This document shows, piece after piece, positions 25,322 to 35,274 of a DNA stretch of 53,881 bases. The translations under genes and the position numbers were made by a program. This stretch comes from Pseudomonadota bacterium (lineage in GTDB: Bacteria; Pseudomonadota; Alphaproteobacteria; Acetobacterales; Acetobacteraceae). Where the stretch lies: the NCBI GenBank assembly GCA_021816925.1, contig JAKAWQ010000020.1, positions 1 to 53,881 on the forward strand, read 5' to 3'. The stretch's first letter is position 1. Each line of letters opens with the position of its first letter. The notes beneath the pieces are model-generated. The model was not told the DNA's origin. It did not search any database and was given only the letters and a program-made list of their open reading frames with translations.

Positions 25322-26790
25322 AGGTGGCGGCCTCTCGCTGGCCGGGCTGGTTTACGCTTGCCGCGGGTCTGCTCGTGCTAGGTTTTGTTTTTCATGCCGA
25401 AATTGGCGCCGCGATCAACGTTTGGCTGCATTCGACGGCCTACAATCATTGCTTCCTCATCTTGCCGATGGCGGCCTGGCTCGCCTGGCAGCGGCGCGAG
25501 CGGCTTGGGCGCACGACTATCCAGCCCACGCTTCTTGCCCTGCCCGCCGGGCTCGTTCTGGGCATGGTCTGGTTCCTGGCGGATCGGCTTGGGATTATGG
25601 AAGGACGGCAGCTGGCGGCGATGAGCCTCGTGCAGCTCCTGTTCCTTTCTGTGCTTGGCTGGGCGCTCTATCGCGCGATGGCTGCCCCACTGCTCTATCT
25701 CTTCTTCCTGGTTCCGTTCGGCGGCTTCCTGGTACCGTTGCTGCAAAGGTTCACGACCCTCTTCGTCGTGCATGGCCTTGACGTGATCGGTGTCCCGAAT
25801 TTCAACGTCGGCAACGATATCGAGATTCCTCAGGGGGTGTTTCGCATTGCCGAGGCTTGTGCCGGGCTCCGCTTTCTCATCGCCGCCATTGCATTCAGCG
25901 TATTTTATGCCTGCATCATCTATCGCAACCCCGGCCGCCGCATTCTTTTCATTCTTGTCTCGCTGTTCGTCCCGGTGATCGCCAACGGCTTCCGGGCGCT
26001 TGGCATCGTCTGGCTCGGCTACATGCTCGGCAGCGCTCGCGCGGCCGCAACCGACCATGTGCTTTACGGCTATCTTTTCTTTTCCATTGTGCTGCTGCTG
26101 CTGATCATGCTCGGACTTCTGTTCCGCCAGGATCATCTTGTGCGCGAGGTGCGATCAGAGCCGGCAAAGCCGGAGGCCTCGGCGGGGCTAGCCCGTTCTC
26201 TGCCGCCCGCGGCCGCGGTGGTTGTTCTGGCGGCGCTCTTTCCAATGCTTGCCGGCGGGATCGATCGGGCGGCCGCCGCCACGCACCCGGTGCTTCAGGC
26301 GAGCTTCCCGGGCTGCACGCGGCAGCAGGGCGGCGTTACACTGCCAAGGCTTGTTGCCGCGGGCGGCGCGCTCGAGCGCTTTGCCTGCGAAGACCACACA
26401 CTGGCACTGACGCTTGCCGTATTCCCCCCACGCAGCGATCCGCGGCTCATTCTCGATTCGGAGCGCGCGCTCTCAGGCGAGGACACACGCGAGGCGGAGA
26501 TGCGCACGCTTCATGTTGCCGCCGCGGTCCCCAAGGACTGGCAACTCGTTTTCATCCAGGTGCCGCCGGCTGCGACGGCGAGCGCGCTCTGGATTGGCGG
26601 CCAGCCGGCCGCGAATGACCTAAGGACGCGGCTGAAGCAGGCACTTGCAAGCCTGCTCGGCGGTCGCAAATCCCCCCTTGTCGTCGTGATAGAGACCGCA
26701 GGCCCGCCGGCGGAGGCTGAAGCGCGGCTTGCATCGTTTCTCGCGGCGGGAGGCGCAAGCCCTGCGAAGCTCGCGTCGTTCCAACATTGA
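25318..26790 (+). CDS. xrtA: exosortase A with fused EpsI domain
   Basis: A 490-residue inner-membrane transpeptidase-like sorting enzyme that cleaves PEP-CTERM tails. It has eight or so helices over residues 10-270. The catalytic triad is visible: Cys181 in AEACAGLR, Arg226 in ANGFRAL and His247 in DHVLYG. Residues about 300-480 form the periplasmic EpsI/DUF3485 domain, which is a separate gene in some species. The GTG overlaps the glycosyltransferase stop as GTGA. Its TGA lies directly against the 3' end of tRNA-Asn, leaving no space for a terminator. Confidence 0.95.
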   Translation: MKVAASRWPGWFTLAAGLLVLGFVFHAEIGAAINVWLHSTAYNHCFLILPMAAWLAWQRRERLGRTTIQPTLLALPAGLVLGMVWFLADRLGIMEGRQLAAMSLVQLLFLSVLGWALYRAMAAPLLYLFFLVPFGGFLVPLLQRFTTLFVVHGLDVIGVPNFNVGNDIEIPQGVFRIAEACAGLRFLIAAIAFSVFYACIIYRNPGRRILFILVSLFVPVIANGFRALGIVWLGYMLGSARAAATDHVLYGYLFFSIVLLLLIMLGLLFRQDHLVREVRSEPAKPEASAGLARSLPPAAAVVVLAALFPMLAGGIDRAAAATHPVLQASFPGCTRQQGGVTLPRLVAAGGALERFACEDHTLALTLAVFPPRSDPRLILDSERALSGEDTREAEMRTLHVAAAVPKDWQLVFIQVPPAATASALWIGGQPAANDLRTRLKQALASLLGGRKSPLVVVIETAGPPAEAEARLASFLAAGGASPAKLASFQH

Positions 26791-26866
26791 TGGCTCCCGG
26801 AGTAGGACTCGAACCTACGACCCAGCGGTTAACAGCCGCTTGCTCTACCAACTGAGCTATCCGGGA
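26791..26866 (-). tRNA. tRNA-Asn (anticodon GTT)
   Basis: 76 nt read on the minus strand. The acceptor stem is TCCCGGA/TCCGGGA with discriminator G and an encoded CCA. The D-arm is AGCTCAGTTGGTAGAGC. The anticodon stem is AGCGG/CCGCT around CTGTTAA, giving GTT. The T-arm is GGTTCGAGTCC-type. Its 3' end touches the exosortase stop codon. Confidence 0.97.
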
Positions 26867-26881
26867 CCAAGCATCCTAATC

Positions 26882-26910
26882 CGTATAGCGAAGCGCTCGC
26901 CTCTTGTCAG
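26882..26910 (-). promoter_or_regulatory. promoter of tRNA-Asn
   Basis: On the minus strand there is CTGACA (26910-26905), a 17-bp spacer, then TATACG (26887-26882), about 15 nt before the mature 5' end. The same bases read on the plus strand give TTGTCA (26904-26909), a possible -35 for tRNA-Leu, though its -10 (GCACGT) is poor. Confidence 0.6.
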
Positions 26911-26942
26911 CCGGGTGGGGGGCGGCGCACGTTGGCGAACGG

Positions 26943-27029
26943 GCGAGAGTGACGGAACCGGTAGACGTACGCGACTCAAAATCGCGCGGCCGCGAGGCCA
27001 TGGGGGTTCGAGTCCCCCCTCTCGCACCA
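26943..27029 (+). tRNA. tRNA-Leu (anticodon CAA)
   Basis: 87 nt, class II with a long variable arm. The acceptor stem is GCGAGAG/CTCTCGC followed by ACCA. The anticodon stem is CGCGA/TCGCG around CTCAAAA, giving CAA. The T-loop is GGTTCGAGTCC-type. It is divergent from tRNA-Asn and convergent with lpxC, 55 bp away. Confidence 0.97.
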
Positions 27030-27084
27030 GTAATCCGCATCGGTTTTGGACAAGTTCGACACGGCGGGGCGCAAAGAAGCGGCG

Positions 27085-28008
27085 TCAGGCGGCGGCGAGG
27101 GCCGGTTCAGCGAGCGGTACCACAATACGGAACGCCTCGGGGCTGGCGAAGAGACGTTGAAGCAGGCGATGATTGAGGGCGTGGCCGGAGCGATGGGCAC
27201 GGAAGCGACCGCGGATCGGGAAGCCCGCCAATGCCAAATCTCCTACGGCGTCGAGAAGCTTGTGGCGGACAAACTCGTCCGGCATGCGCAGGCCAGCCGG
27301 GTTGAGCACGCGCTGGTTGTCGACGACCACGGCATTCTCGAGCGTGCCGCCCTGCGCGAGGCCAGCGGCTCGGAGAGCGGCGATCGCGTCCGCCGTGGTG
27401 AAGGTGCGCGCCGAGGCGAGTTCGCGGCGAAATGCAACCTCGGTGAGTTGCAAAGCGAAGGCCTGTCGTCCGATCGCCGGTTGGTCGAAGGCAATCGAGA
27501 GCTCCATCGTGAGGCCGGGGCCGGGATCCGGCAGGAGCTCGACAAAGGATTCGCCTTCGACGATCCGGACCGGCCGCAGCACAACGAGCTCCCGGCGCGG
27601 CGCCTCCTGTACGGCGATGCCGGCACAATCGATGAGGAAGACGAACGGGGCGCCCGAACCGTCAAGCACAGGCACTTCCGGGCCGTCGAGGGAGATGCGG
27701 GCATTGTCGATGCCGAGCGCCGCCAGCGCAGCCATGATATGCTCAACGGTGCTGACCCGCACGTCCGGTGCCTCGGTGGCCGCAAGCTGGGTCGCGAGGC
27801 GACCGTCAACGACACGATCAAAGCGTGCCGGAATGTCGACGGCCATATCGCGGCGATGGAAGATGATGCCGCTGTCCGCCGCTGACGGAGCGAGCTCCAT
27901 CCAGACCCGCAAGCCGGAATGCAGGCCAGTCCCCGTGCAGTCGATCGGGCTGCGCAGGGTACGTTGCTGCGCCGCGCCATGCGGAAGAAGGTGGACCGGA
28001 CCATCCAT
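27085..28008 (-). CDS. lpxC: UDP-3-O-acyl-N-acetylglucosamine deacetylase
   Basis: A 307-residue cytosolic zinc enzyme catalysing the committed step of lipid A synthesis. The motifs are GTGLHSG, STVEHIMA, DGSGAPF, HKLLDAVGD and HRSGH. Zinc ligands are His90, His249 and Asp253, with catalytic His276 and Glu89; each is offset by 11 from the E. coli positions. It is last in the division cluster, 112 bp after ftsZ, across an AT-richer gap that may hold its own promoter. Confidence 0.96.
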   Translation of the reverse strand: MDGPVHLLPHGAAQQRTLRSPIDCTGTGLHSGLRVWMELAPSAADSGIIFHRRDMAVDIPARFDRVVDGRLATQLAATEAPDVRVSTVEHIMAALAALGIDNARISLDGPEVPVLDGSGAPFVFLIDCAGIAVQEAPRRELVVLRPVRIVEGESFVELLPDPGPGLTMELSIAFDQPAIGRQAFALQLTEVAFRRELASARTFTTADAIAALRAAGLAQGGTLENAVVVDNQRVLNPAGLRMPDEFVRHKLLDAVGDLALAGFPIRGRFRAHRSGHALNHRLLQRLFASPEAFRIVVPLAEPALAAA

Positions 28009-28120
28009 GATCCCATGCTAAGCGCCGGCGGAAGGCCCTGGGAAGTCAAGGTTTATTTCGCCGTATTACCGCCTAACGAATTGTGTTTGCGACATTTATT
28101 GCGTTGCTCGGCGTTCCGTT

Positions 28121-29782
28121 TCAGGACGTCTGCTTGCGCAGGAAGGCTGGGATGTCAAGGCCCAGCTCATCGCCCGCGGCAAGCCTGACGGAGACTTCCT
28201 GAGGCACGGCGGAAGGGTTGTCGGGAGCTTGCGCAGGAGCAGGCGGCGCGGCCGTACCCCACGGTAACGCGCGCGTGACGGCCTGGAAGATGCTCGTCCG
28301 GCGGGATTGCGCACGTGCGTGCGGAGTCCCGAACCGCGTTTCCACGGGCGCTTCGGCGAAGAGCCCGCTGGCGCGGTGCCCTTCGCTCTCTGGCATTCGC
28401 GGCATCGGGACGGCCGCGTGCGCCGCCGGTGCCGGGCGCGGCTGCGCCGCCGAAGGGCCCAACCCGCTTTGGACTCCGGCCGGTACCGCCGGGGGCGGCA
28501 CGGCGGCGACCGGCGGGAAGGGTATCTGGCCGGCTTGCACGAGGCTGAGCGGTCGTGGCTCGGAGGTCGCCATGGGCGTCTGCGGGGATGGAGCCGGGGA
28601 AGCGCCAGACGGGGACGAGAAGGCAGCGAGCGATGCGCCGACACCTGATCCGATCGGGGCGCCGACCGAAGGGAGTCCGAGCGGGCGGGTTCCGGGCGCG
28701 GGGCGGGGCGAGATGGCGTCGCCTGCTGGCGCAATGAAGCCTGACTGAGGCTCGATCGCCTCGGCGGCGAAGCTCCCACCGACGGCGACGAGGCGCGGCC
28801 GTTCGGCCACGGGGCGATCGATTCCGGTTGCCACCACCGAGACGCGCATCCGACCGTTGGCATTCTCGTCGATCGCTGAGCCGAACAGGATGTTCGCCTC
28901 CTCGTCCACCTCCTCGCGGATCCGGTTCATCGCCTGATCGACCTCAAAGAGCGTCATGTCCTCGCCGCCGGTGATGTTGATGAGGAGGCCCTTGGCGCCA
29001 GACATGGTGGTGTCTTCGAGGAGGGGGTTGTTGATGGCGGCTTCGGCGGCTCGGGCGGCGCGGTTCTCGCCCTCGGCCTCGCCGGTGCCCATCATCGCCT
29101 TGCCCATCTCCGCCATCACGGTGCGGATGTCGGCGAAGTCGAGGTTGACGAGGCCGGGCGAGACGATGAGGTCAGTGACGCCGCGGACACCCATGTAGAG
29201 CACATGGTCGGCCATCTTGAAGGCTTCGCGCCAGCCGGTGCGCTCGTTGGCGAGGCGGAAGAGGTTCTGGTTCGGGATGATGATCAGCGTATCAACATAT
29301 TGCTGGAGCTGCTCGATCCCGGCCTCCGCGGCCCGAGCGCGCCGGACCCCCTCGAAGGTGAAGGGTTTGGTGACGACGCCGACGGTGAGGATGTTGCGCT
29401 CGCGTGCCATGCGCGCGATCACCGGGGCGGCGCCGGTTCCGGTGCCGCCGCCCATGCCGGCGGTGACGAACAGCATGTGCACGCCGTCGAGGTGGCGATC
29501 GAGCTCGTCGGCTGCCTCCTCTGCCGCGGCGCGGCCGATCTCAGGCTTGGCGCCCGCGCCGAGGCCCTGCGTCAGGTGCGGGCCGAGCTGGATGCGCCGG
29601 TCCGCCTTGGAGTGCATGAGCTGCTGGGCGTCAGTGTTGGCGACAACGAAATCGACACCCTGCAGATTGAACGCGATCATGTTGCCGACGGCGTTGGTGC
29701 CGCCACCGCCGACACCCATCACCGTGATGCGCGGGGTGAAGTCGGTGTGAAGCTGCTTCGGGACGGTGAGGTTGAGGGTCAT
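28121..29782 (-). CDS. ftsZ: cell division protein FtsZ
   Basis: A 553-residue tubulin-like GTPase that forms the division ring. The tubulin signature GGGTGTGA lies at 111-118, the N-terminal [10 protein letters not shown] at 23-32, and the synergy (T7) loop [11 protein letters not shown] near 205. A Pro/Ala/Ser-rich linker of roughly 210 residues, long even for alphaproteobacteria, leads to the conserved C-terminal peptide DIPAFLRKQ, which binds FtsA. The ATG at 29782 matches the family N-terminus; the frame is open 35 codons further upstream, inside ftsA. A 6-bp hairpin sits 23 nt before the start. Confidence 0.97.
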   Translation of the reverse strand: MTLNLTVPKQLHTDFTPRITVMGVGGGGTNAVGNMIAFNLQGVDFVVANTDAQQLMHSKADRRIQLGPHLTQGLGAGAKPEIGRAAAEEAADELDRHLDGVHMLFVTAGMGGGTGTGAAPVIARMARERNILTVGVVTKPFTFEGVRRARAAEAGIEQLQQYVDTLIIIPNQNLFRLANERTGWREAFKMADHVLYMGVRGVTDLIVSPGLVNLDFADIRTVMAEMGKAMMGTGEAEGENRAARAAEAAINNPLLEDTTMSGAKGLLINITGGEDMTLFEVDQAMNRIREEVDEEANILFGSAIDENANGRMRVSVVATGIDRPVAERPRLVAVGGSFAAEAIEPQSGFIAPAGDAISPRPAPGTRPLGLPSVGAPIGSGVGASLAAFSSPSGASPAPSPQTPMATSEPRPLSLVQAGQIPFPPVAAVPPPAVPAGVQSGLGPSAAQPRPAPAAHAAVPMPRMPESEGHRASGLFAEAPVETRFGTPHARAQSRRTSIFQAVTRALPWGTAAPPAPAQAPDNPSAVPQEVSVRLAAGDELGLDIPAFLRKQTS

Positions 29783-29840
29783 CGCGGGGTTTCTCTCGCA
29801 GAGTGGGCGCCAGCGCCCGGGTTGGAGGGAAGGGCAGGCA

Positions 29841-31136
29841 TCAGATGCGCTGCCGCAGGAAATCGATGAGGCGGCCCAAGAGGCCACGGGAGGCTTCAGG
29901 CGTCAGGTCGATGTCGTGCATGATCCGTCCCGCGCCGGCGGCCCAGGCCAGCAGACCGGCGGCGGTGGCGAAGGCGGGACCGGACGCAGCCTCGGGCAGG
30001 CCGCGCAGCCCGTGTGGGCGGCCGAGCCTGATCTGGCGACCGAAGATGCGCGCGGCCATCTCGCGCGCGCCGGAGAGCTGGGCCGCACCGCCGGTAAGCA
30101 CGACGCGCGTACCGGCGATGCGCGAAAGCCCGCTTGCCTCGAGCCGCTCCTTCACCATTTCGAAAGTCTCCTCCAGACGCGGGCGAATGATGCTTACGAC
30201 CATGGCGCGCGGCACGCGTGCAATCTGGTGTTCCTCTTCGCCGACCAGCGGCACTGGCAGCATTTCCCGCTCGTCGTCGGGGCTGGGTTCGGTGTTGCCG
30301 TAGAGCGTCTTCAGACGTTCCGCATGGGCAACCGGCGTGGAGAGCAGGCGCGCGATGTCGTTGGTGACGTGCATCCCGCCCACCGGCAGCGTCGCTGTAT
30401 GCAGAATCTGTCCCTCGCCGAAGACCGCCATGCCGGTGGTGCCGCCGCCCATATCGACAACGGTGGCGCCGAGCGTGCGTTCGTCCTCGACCAGCACGGC
30501 CAGCCCGGCGGCCAGGGGGGCGGAGACCATTTCGGCAATGTCGAGATCCGCGCGCGCAAGGCAGACGCCGAAATTGCGCAAGGCCGAAGTTGCAGCGTCG
30601 ATGATGTGTAGGCGTGCGGTGAGCGTATTGCAAAAAAGGCCGCGCGGATCCGCGATGTCGGCGGTTTCGTCCACGGCGAAGCCGAGTGGCAGTGCGTGGA
30701 TGGTCTCGCGACCCTCGGAGAGGGCGCGTGCGCGAGCCTCGTAGACAACGCGCTGCACGTCCTCGGCACCGACCGCGCGTCCGCCGACCGGCCATTGCAC
30801 GTTGAAAAGCCGGCTTTCCGGCTGGCCGCATGAGAGATTGGCTGTGACGGCACGCAGGCCGGTATCCGCCATGTCCTCGGCTTGGCCGACGGCGGCACGG
30901 ATCGCCTTCTCGGCGTCCGCGAGGTCCGTCACGCCGCCGCCGCGCACGCCGCGCCCCTTCTGCCAGCCGAAGCCGACGACGCGCAACGCGCCGTCCGTTT
31001 CCGCGCGGCCAATCAGGCAGGCAATCTTGGTCGAGCCGACATCGAGCACGCCGAGCAATCCGCCCCGAGCAAGCCTGCGCGGCGGCTCGGTGGCGGTCTC
31101 GGGAGGAAGCGCGCGGCGGGCAGAGAAATCGTTCAT
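29841..31136 (-). CDS. ftsA: cell division protein FtsA
   Basis: A 431-residue actin-like ATPase that tethers FtsZ to the membrane. Phosphate-1 motif [14 protein letters not shown] is near residue 31, phosphate-2 [14 protein letters not shown] near 220, and the adenosine motif [12 protein letters not shown] near 345. The C-terminal [13 protein letters not shown] is the amphipathic membrane helix. GAGGGGCG lies 4 nt before the ATG. It is separated from ftsQ by 10 bp and from ftsZ by 58 bp. Confidence 0.96.
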   Translation of the reverse strand: MNDFSARRALPPETATEPPRRLARGGLLGVLDVGSTKIACLIGRAETDGALRVVGFGWQKGRGVRGGGVTDLADAEKAIRAAVGQAEDMADTGLRAVTANLSCGQPESRLFNVQWPVGGRAVGAEDVQRVVYEARARALSEGRETIHALPLGFAVDETADIADPRGLFCNTLTARLHIIDAATSALRNFGVCLARADLDIAEMVSAPLAAGLAVLVEDERTLGATVVDMGGGTTGMAVFGEGQILHTATLPVGGMHVTNDIARLLSTPVAHAERLKTLYGNTEPSPDDEREMLPVPLVGEEEHQIARVPRAMVVSIIRPRLEETFEMVKERLEASGLSRIAGTRVVLTGGAAQLSGAREMAARIFGRQIRLGRPHGLRGLPEAASGPAFATAAGLLAWAAGAGRIMHDIDLTPEASRGLLGRLIDFLRQRI

Positions 31137-31146
31137 CCAACGCCCC

Positions 31147-32001
31147 TCAGCCCGATTGCCCGGAAGGGTTCGTGGACGGAGTTGTCTGCTGCGGCCACGG
31201 ACGCACCACGAGCCGGTCGGCGAGGCGCATGTCGATCACTGCGAGCGGCCGGTCGAGAAGCGCGTATTTGGCGTCCAAATCGGCAAGCCGTGCGAGCGCC
31301 ACGGTGGCGTGCCCGCCGGGAAGCTCGACAGTCGTGCCGTCTTTGAGCACGAGATTCCACCGCCGCTCTCCTACCCGCACGGAAGCGGCGACGCGGCGGG
31401 CGATGGTAGGTAGATGGGCAAGGGACTCGATCAGCGATTTCGCGTGCACCGGAGCCCCTGGGCCCACCACCAACGGCAGGTTGCGAAAGGCGCGGACATC
31501 GTGCTCCGCCACCGTGTCCCCTCGTCGATCAATGACGGAAAAGTGCCCATCGTGCTGCCAGAGCGCATAAGGACGCCGCTCCGTAAGCACGACCACGATG
31601 GTGCCGGGTAACCGGCGCTCGATGACGACGCTTCGCACCCAGGCCAAGCTCTCGATTCGCCGGCGCGCGGCGGAAAGCGAAAAACCGAACGTGGGATCGC
31701 CGTCAGTGACGCCGAGTGCGGCGTCGAGCAAGGGGGCAGGTGTATTATGCTGGCCGCGGATGATCACGTGATCGATGCGGAAGCCGACGAGTGCGGCGAG
31801 ATTACCGAAACGCTCGCGCATGCCGACCAGGTTTCGAGCCGGGGCGACGACGCGGATGAGCACGGGAAGGCCGATCAGCAGGCCGGCGGCGGCAACGATG
31901 GCCAGCAACCGGATGCGGCTCTTCTGCCGGCGCAGCAGGAGCCGGAGCCGCCGCGGCCGGTCCTTGATGCTGTTGCGTGGGGAGCGTCTCACGCGCGACA
32001 C
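31147..32001 (-). CDS. ftsQ: cell division protein FtsQ
   Basis: A 284-residue bitopic divisome protein that bridges early and late components. It has a basic cytoplasmic N-terminus, one helix at about residues 32-52 (LLAIVAAAGLLIGLPVLI), and a POTRA domain beginning FRIDHVIIRGQHNTPAPLLDAALG, followed by the beta domain. Three GTG starts compete: 32022, 32001 and 31992 (GTGA overlap with the ddl stop). I chose 32001 because GGAG lies 8 nt upstream. Confidence 0.9.
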   Translation of the reverse strand: MSRVRRSPRNSIKDRPRRLRLLLRRQKSRIRLLAIVAAAGLLIGLPVLIRVVAPARNLVGMRERFGNLAALVGFRIDHVIIRGQHNTPAPLLDAALGVTDGDPTFGFSLSAARRRIESLAWVRSVVIERRLPGTIVVVLTERRPYALWQHDGHFSVIDRRGDTVAEHDVRAFRNLPLVVGPGAPVHAKSLIESLAHLPTIARRVAASVRVGERRWNLVLKDGTTVELPGGHATVALARLADLDAKYALLDRPLAVIDMRLADRLVVRPWPQQTTPSTNPSGQSG

Positions 32002-32906
32002 GAGGCGTTCTCCACCATCCACGTGCAGAGTGCGGGGAAGCTCATGCCACGGTATGCGGCCTGCTCGGGCAGCAGCGAGGTGCGGGTCAGGCCCGGCTGG
32101 GTGTTAATCTCGAGCAGCACGAGCCGGCCCGGCTCACCGGCAGTATCGTCGTAGCGGAAGTCGGCTCGCGACGCGCCGCGGCAGCCAAGTACCGCATGGG
32201 CCGCCGCAGCGATCTGCATGGCCTCCGCATAGGCCGCCGGGTGCAGGGGAGCAGGGATGAGATGGCGTGAACCGCCGGAAACGTATTTGGCTTCGTAGTC
32301 GTAGAATCCGTCGGTGGGGCGGATCTCGGTGACGGCGAGCGGCTCGCCGGCCATGACGCCGACCGTCAATTCCCGACCCGGAATGAATTCCTCGACCAGT
32401 GCGAGCGGGCCGTAGTCCCAGCCTTCCGCGATTCGGCCTGAACGATTGTCGCCGGGGCGGACGATGGCGACGCCGACCGAGGAGCCCTGGTCGGGCGGCT
32501 TGACAACGAACGGGCGGGGCAGCGGGTCTATCCGCCCGAGGCTCTCCACCGCCACCAGCACGTGCTTCGCGACCGGCAGGCCGGCGGCGGTGAAGGCCGC
32601 CTTGGCTGCGACCTTGTCGATGGCAAGAGCGGACGCGCGGACGCCGGAATGGGTATAGGGGATGCCGAGCCAGTCGAGCACACCCTGGATGACGCCGTCC
32701 TCGCCAAAGCGGCCGTGCAGCGCATTGAACACGACGTCCGGCGGTGGGGTGAGGGTGGCAATCAGGGCCGCGAGATCCTTGCCGACGGTGATTGGAAGCA
32801 CGTCGAAACCCGATTCGCGAAGGGCCGCGACAACCTCCCTGCCGCTGGCAACGCTCACCTCGCGTTCCGTCGAGATTCCGCCCTGCAGTACGGCCACGCG
32901 CTTCAT
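31989..32906 (-). CDS. ddl: D-alanine--D-alanine ligase
   Basis: A 305-residue ATP-grasp enzyme joining two D-Ala for the stem peptide. The motifs are VLQGGISTEREVS (N-terminal), ALHGRFGEDGVIQG, PFVVKPPDQGSSVGV (ATP-binding), EEFIPGRELTVGV and LEINTQPGLTRTSLLP (Mg and substrate). The start is an ATGA overlap with the murB stop; a longer open frame is murB in another reading. Confidence 0.96.
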   Translation of the reverse strand: MKRVAVLQGGISTEREVSVASGREVVAALRESGFDVLPITVGKDLAALIATLTPPPDVVFNALHGRFGEDGVIQGVLDWLGIPYTHSGVRASALAIDKVAAKAAFTAAGLPVAKHVLVAVESLGRIDPLPRPFVVKPPDQGSSVGVAIVRPGDNRSGRIAEGWDYGPLALVEEFIPGRELTVGVMAGEPLAVTEIRPTDGFYDYEAKYVSGGSRHLIPAPLHPAAYAEAMQIAAAAHAVLGCRGASRADFRYDDTAGEPGRLVLLEINTQPGLTRTSLLPEQAAYRGMSFPALCTWMVENASCRA

Positions 32907-33838
32907 CGCCCGGCTTCCAGGGTGGGGCATCCCAGGCGGCGGATCTCCCACTCGAGCGACACGCCAGTGGCAGCCAGCACCCGCGCCCGCACCTCTTCGC
33001 CCAGGCCCTCGAGATCGGCAGCGCAAGCGCTGCCGGTGTTGATGAGGAAGTTGCAGTGCTTCTCGCTCACCACCGCCGCGCCCCGCGCGAGCCCGCGGCA
33101 TCCGGCTGCTTCGATCAGCTCCCAGGCCTTCATGCCGGGCGGATTCCGGAAGGTAGAGCCACCGGTGCGGGCGCGCACGGGTTGCGTTGCCTCGCGCGAA
33201 GTGCGGATCTCGGCCATGCGTGCGGCGATCGCTGAGCGGTCTCCTGGGTGGGCGAGGAAGCGCGCACGCACCACAACTGCGCCCGGCGGCAGCGCGGACT
33301 GGCGATAGGCAAGGGCCAGCGCGGCAGCCGACAGCCGGCGGACCTCGCCTGAGCGGCTGACGATCTCGGCCCATTGCAGAACCTGGGAGATGTCTCCGCC
33401 GTAGGCCCCCGCGTTCATTGCTACCGCGCCGCCGATGGTACCGGGAACGCCGGAGAGGAATTCGAGCCCGGCAAGCCCGGCGTGCGCGGCGGCCTCGGCC
33501 ACGGTGGCATCAAGCGCGGCAGCGCCAGCGACGAGGCCCTCCGGTTCAAGAGAGACGGCACCAAAGCCACGGCCGGCGAGCCGGATAACGACGCCCGGTA
33601 CCCCGCCGTCGCGGATGATGAGGTTGGAGGCTGCACCGACGACGGTGAGCGGTACTTCGGGGGGTAGGGCGGCAAGGAAGGCGGCAAGATCGTCGACGTC
33701 GGCGGGACGTACCAACACCTCCGCCGGTCCGCCGGCGCGGAACCAAGTGAAAGGAGCAAGCGGTGCCTCGGCGGTGGCGCGGCCGCGGAGCGGCGGTAGC
33801 GACTCGATGAGGCAAAGGGAACGCAAGGCTGTGCTCAT
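32903..33838 (-). CDS. murB: UDP-N-acetylenolpyruvoylglucosamine reductase
   Basis: A 311-residue FAD enzyme that reduces enolpyruvyl-UDP-GlcNAc to UDP-MurNAc with NADPH. FAD-binding segments are [15 protein letters not shown] and [17 protein letters not shown]. The type I signature [19 protein letters not shown] and the catalytic-region GSTFRNPPG and [13 protein letters not shown] are present. The start is the ATG overlapping the murC stop (ATGA); 24 more upstream codons are open but lie in murC. Confidence 0.95.
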   Translation of the reverse strand: MSTALRSLCLIESLPPLRGRATAEAPLAPFTWFRAGGPAEVLVRPADVDDLAAFLAALPPEVPLTVVGAASNLIIRDGGVPGVVIRLAGRGFGAVSLEPEGLVAGAAALDATVAEAAAHAGLAGLEFLSGVPGTIGGAVAMNAGAYGGDISQVLQWAEIVSRSGEVRRLSAAALALAYRQSALPPGAVVVRARFLAHPGDRSAIAARMAEIRTSREATQPVRARTGGSTFRNPPGMKAWELIEAAGCRGLARGAAVVSEKHCNFLINTGSACAADLEGLGEEVRARVLAATGVSLEWEIRRLGCPTLEAGR

Positions 33839-35274
33839 CTTTCTGCACCGACCACGCGCCGCGGCGCGGCCTGCTGGAGCGTGAGCTGGGTCGGCAGAGC
33901 GTTCGCCCACTGGGTGATGCTGCCGGCGCCGAGGCAGACGACGAAATCGCCGGGGCGCGCAATTGCGTGCACCATCTCGGCCAGATGCTCGGGGCTGGGG
34001 AGCGGCACCACGCTCTTGTGGCCCCGGCCACGCAGTCCTTCGACCAGTGCGTCGCGCGTGACGCCTGGGATCGGCGCCTCGCCTGCGGGATAAATGTCGG
34101 CGACGATCACGGTGCCGGCGTCGTTCATGCAGGTGCAGAATTGATCGAAGAGAGAGGCAAGCCGGGTGTAGCGGTGCGGCTGGACGACGGCGATCACCTC
34201 GCGAGCACCTGCCTGACGGGCTGCCTTGAGGACGGCCGCAATCTCGACCGGATGGTGGCCGTAATCGTCGATCACGGTGATGCCGCCGACCTCACCCGTT
34301 TTGGTGAAGCGTCGCTTGACGCCGCGGAAGCCGGCAAGCGCGCTTTGCAACGTTGCCTCGGCAATTTCCATCTCGAGCCCGACGGCGAGCGCGGCGAGCG
34401 CGTTCTGCACGTTGTGGGCACCGAGCATGGGTAGGCGGAACGGGCCGAGGCGGCGTGTGCGCCGGCTCTGCCGATCGGTTGCAACGGCCTCGAAAGTGGC
34501 GCCGAGCCGGTCGGTGATAAGGCGCTCGGCGCGCACGTCGGCCTGAAGGGAGAAGCCGTAAGTGAGGAGGCGATGATCCGAGAGAGTAGGGATCATCTGC
34601 TGCACGGCGGAGTGGTCGAGGCAAAGCACCGCAAAGCCGTAGAAGGGAACATTCGCGACGAATTGGCGATAGCCCTCCTGCATCGCCTCCACGCTGCCCC
34701 AATGATCAAGATGCTCGGGGTCCATGTTAGTGACAACCGCGATCACCGCGGGAAGGCGGAGGAAGCTGCCGTCGCTCTCGTCCGCCTCGGCGACCATCCA
34801 GTCCCCGGCGCCGAGGCGGGTGTTGGTGCCGTAAGCATTAACAATGCCGCCGTTGATCACGGTCGGGTCGAGTCCGGCTGCCTCGAGCACGGCGGCGATC
34901 AGGCTAGTGGTGGTGGTCTTGCCATGGGTACCGCCGATCGCGATCGACCACCGCAACCGCATCAGCTCGGCCAGCATTTCGGCCCGCCGCACGACGGGCA
35001 GGAACCGCCGACGCGCGGCAAGAACCTCGGGATTCTCCCGGCCGACCGCGCTCGAAACGACCACCACCTGGGCGGCGCCGAGATATTCGCCCGCGTGGCC
35101 GATGGCGACCGGAATTCCGGCGGCGCGGAGCCTTGCGACGTTGGCGCTTTCGGCAATGTCACTGCCCTGCACGGAATAACCGAGATTGTGCAGCACCTCT
35201 GCGATACCGGACATGCCGATGCCGCCGATGCCGACGAAATGAATGGGGCCGATCGAAAGCGGCAGCGCCCTCAT
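33835..35274 (-). CDS. murC: UDP-N-acetylmuramate--L-alanine ligase
   Basis: A 479-residue Mur ligase adding L-Ala to UDP-MurNAc. The N-domain has [18 protein letters not shown]. The ATP loop is [11 protein letters not shown]. The central [13 protein letters not shown] and the C-terminal [16 protein letters not shown] and VVQPHRYTR motifs are specific to MurC. ATG 35274 overlaps the murG stop (ATGA) and has GGAGG 4 nt upstream; a GTG three codons earlier is less likely. Confidence 0.96.
   Translation of the reverse strand: MRALPLSIGPIHFVGIGGIGMSGIAEVLHNLGYSVQGSDIAESANVARLRAAGIPVAIGHAGEYLGAAQVVVVSSAVGRENPEVLAARRRFLPVVRRAEMLAELMRLRWSIAIGGTHGKTTTTSLIAAVLEAAGLDPTVINGGIVNAYGTNTRLGAGDWMVAEADESDGSFLRLPAVIAVVTNMDPEHLDHWGSVEAMQEGYRQFVANVPFYGFAVLCLDHSAVQQMIPTLSDHRLLTYGFSLQADVRAERLITDRLGATFEAVATDRQSRRTRRLGPFRLPMLGAHNVQNALAALAVGLEMEIAEATLQSALAGFRGVKRRFTKTGEVGGITVIDDYGHHPVEIAAVLKAARQAGAREVIAVVQPHRYTRLASLFDQFCTCMNDAGTVIVADIYPAGEAPIPGVTRDALVEGLRGRGHKSVVPLPSPEHLAEMVHAIARPGDFVVCLGAGSITQWANALPTQLTLQQAAPRRVVGAER

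Noticed and set aside
31989-33374. 461-residue version of ddl
   Set aside because: The extra N-terminus overlaps murB and is Arg/Ala/Gly-rich; the ddl motif start at 32906 has an ATGA overlap.
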